Assembly (NCBI GenBank): GCA_002479075.1
Contig: DLLG01000007.1
Coordinates: forward strand, 1 to 22,716
Source: Clostridiales bacterium UBA7568
Lineage (GTDB): Bacteria > Bacillota > Clostridia > Oscillospirales > CAG-272
DNA length: 22,716 bases
Direction of reading: 5' to 3'
The position numbers and the translations under genes were made by a program. Below are positions 22,609 through 22,716 of this stretch, piece after piece; positions within the stretch are counted from its first letter, which is position 1, and every line of letters begins with the position of its first letter. The notes under the pieces are model-generated. The model had not been told where the DNA came from. It was given only the letters and a program-made list of their open reading frames with translations, and ran no database searches.

Positions 22609-22716
22609 CCTACTTTTCTTCGAGAAGAAAAGTAGGCAAAAGAAGCTTCAGTTATCGGGAAGGATATACAGACCTTTCGATAACTGCGCATACGGGGCTT
22701 ATCAAAAAGGCAAAAG
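22609..22716. repeat. Composite palindromic intergenic repeat
   Basis: Directly after the asd stop, CCTACTTTTCTTC (22609-22621) and GAAGAAAAGTAGG (22624-22636) form a perfect 13-base palindrome around GA. A second hairpin follows, with CAGTTATCG at 22649-22657 and CGATAACTG at 22678-22686, plus an inner AAGG/CCTT. GGCAAAAG occurs at 22635-22642 and again at the very end, 22709-22716, as a direct repeat. The AGAAAAGTAGG core recurs at the left edge of the window. The element probably belongs to a scattered non-coding repeat family and runs on past the window end. Confidence 0.65.

Noticed and set aside
1..22716. CRISPR array, tRNA, rRNA, insertion sequence or phage genes
   Set aside because: No regularly spaced repeats, cloverleaf, ribosomal segments, transposase or integrase motifs were seen.

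Overview
The window looks like a chromosomal piece of a spore-forming member of the Clostridia, probably an uncultured gut Oscillospirales-type organism. This rests on dipicolinate synthase genes, a biotin S-component (BioY), ECF sigma factors with a DUF4367-type partner, strong Shine-Dalgarno sites, and sigma-A promoters with 17-base spacers. The lineage is inferred from gene content and style; I ran no comparison. I see no rRNA, tRNA, CRISPR array, transposase, phage gene or known riboswitch.

Left part (1-2420). After a short repeat-rich edge come dpaA and dpaB, which encode the two subunits of dipicolinate synthase, followed by a terminator. An alpha/beta hydrolase follows, with a perfect TTGACA-N17-TATAAT promoter that overlaps the longest reading frame and so fixes the start at 1662. 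A bidirectional terminator closes this part.

Minus-strand block (2422-6242). From its promoter near 6240 this block runs leftward through an orphan oligopeptide-type substrate-binding lipoprotein, a terminator, a histidine phosphatase and a divergent S41-type peptidase.

Plus-strand housekeeping (6500-11345). argS, a YebC/TACO1-family gene and a phosphohexomutase gene lie in one direction. They are followed by a terminator and a stand-alone regulator with an N-terminal Xre helix-turn-helix and a membrane C-terminus.

Middle (11357-14867). A minus-strand operon carries thymidine kinase, a PHP-family phosphatase and an ArsB/SLC13-like permease. bioY is divergent from it, with two near-consensus promoters back to back.

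Sigma-factor island (14880-18576). A 524-residue sigma-70-like protein with a winged-helix-like segment and a long uncharacterised C-terminus is divergent from a classical ECF sigma factor, its likely DUF4367 membrane partner, and a small secreted protein. This is the most interesting part of the window. It may hold two linked regulatory circuits, one of which seems to carry its sensor or regulator on the sigma polypeptide itself.

Right part (18638-22716). A cytoplasmic GH29 fucosidase and GH13 glucosidase-type operon runs on the minus strand, and asd (lysine/diaminopimelate/dipicolinate precursor pathway) on the plus strand. A composite palindromic repeat begins right after the asd stop codon, and related repeat sequence sits at the left edge. 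dpaAB and asd, which are adjacent in Bacillus subtilis, lie about 20 kb apart here, at opposite ends of the window.
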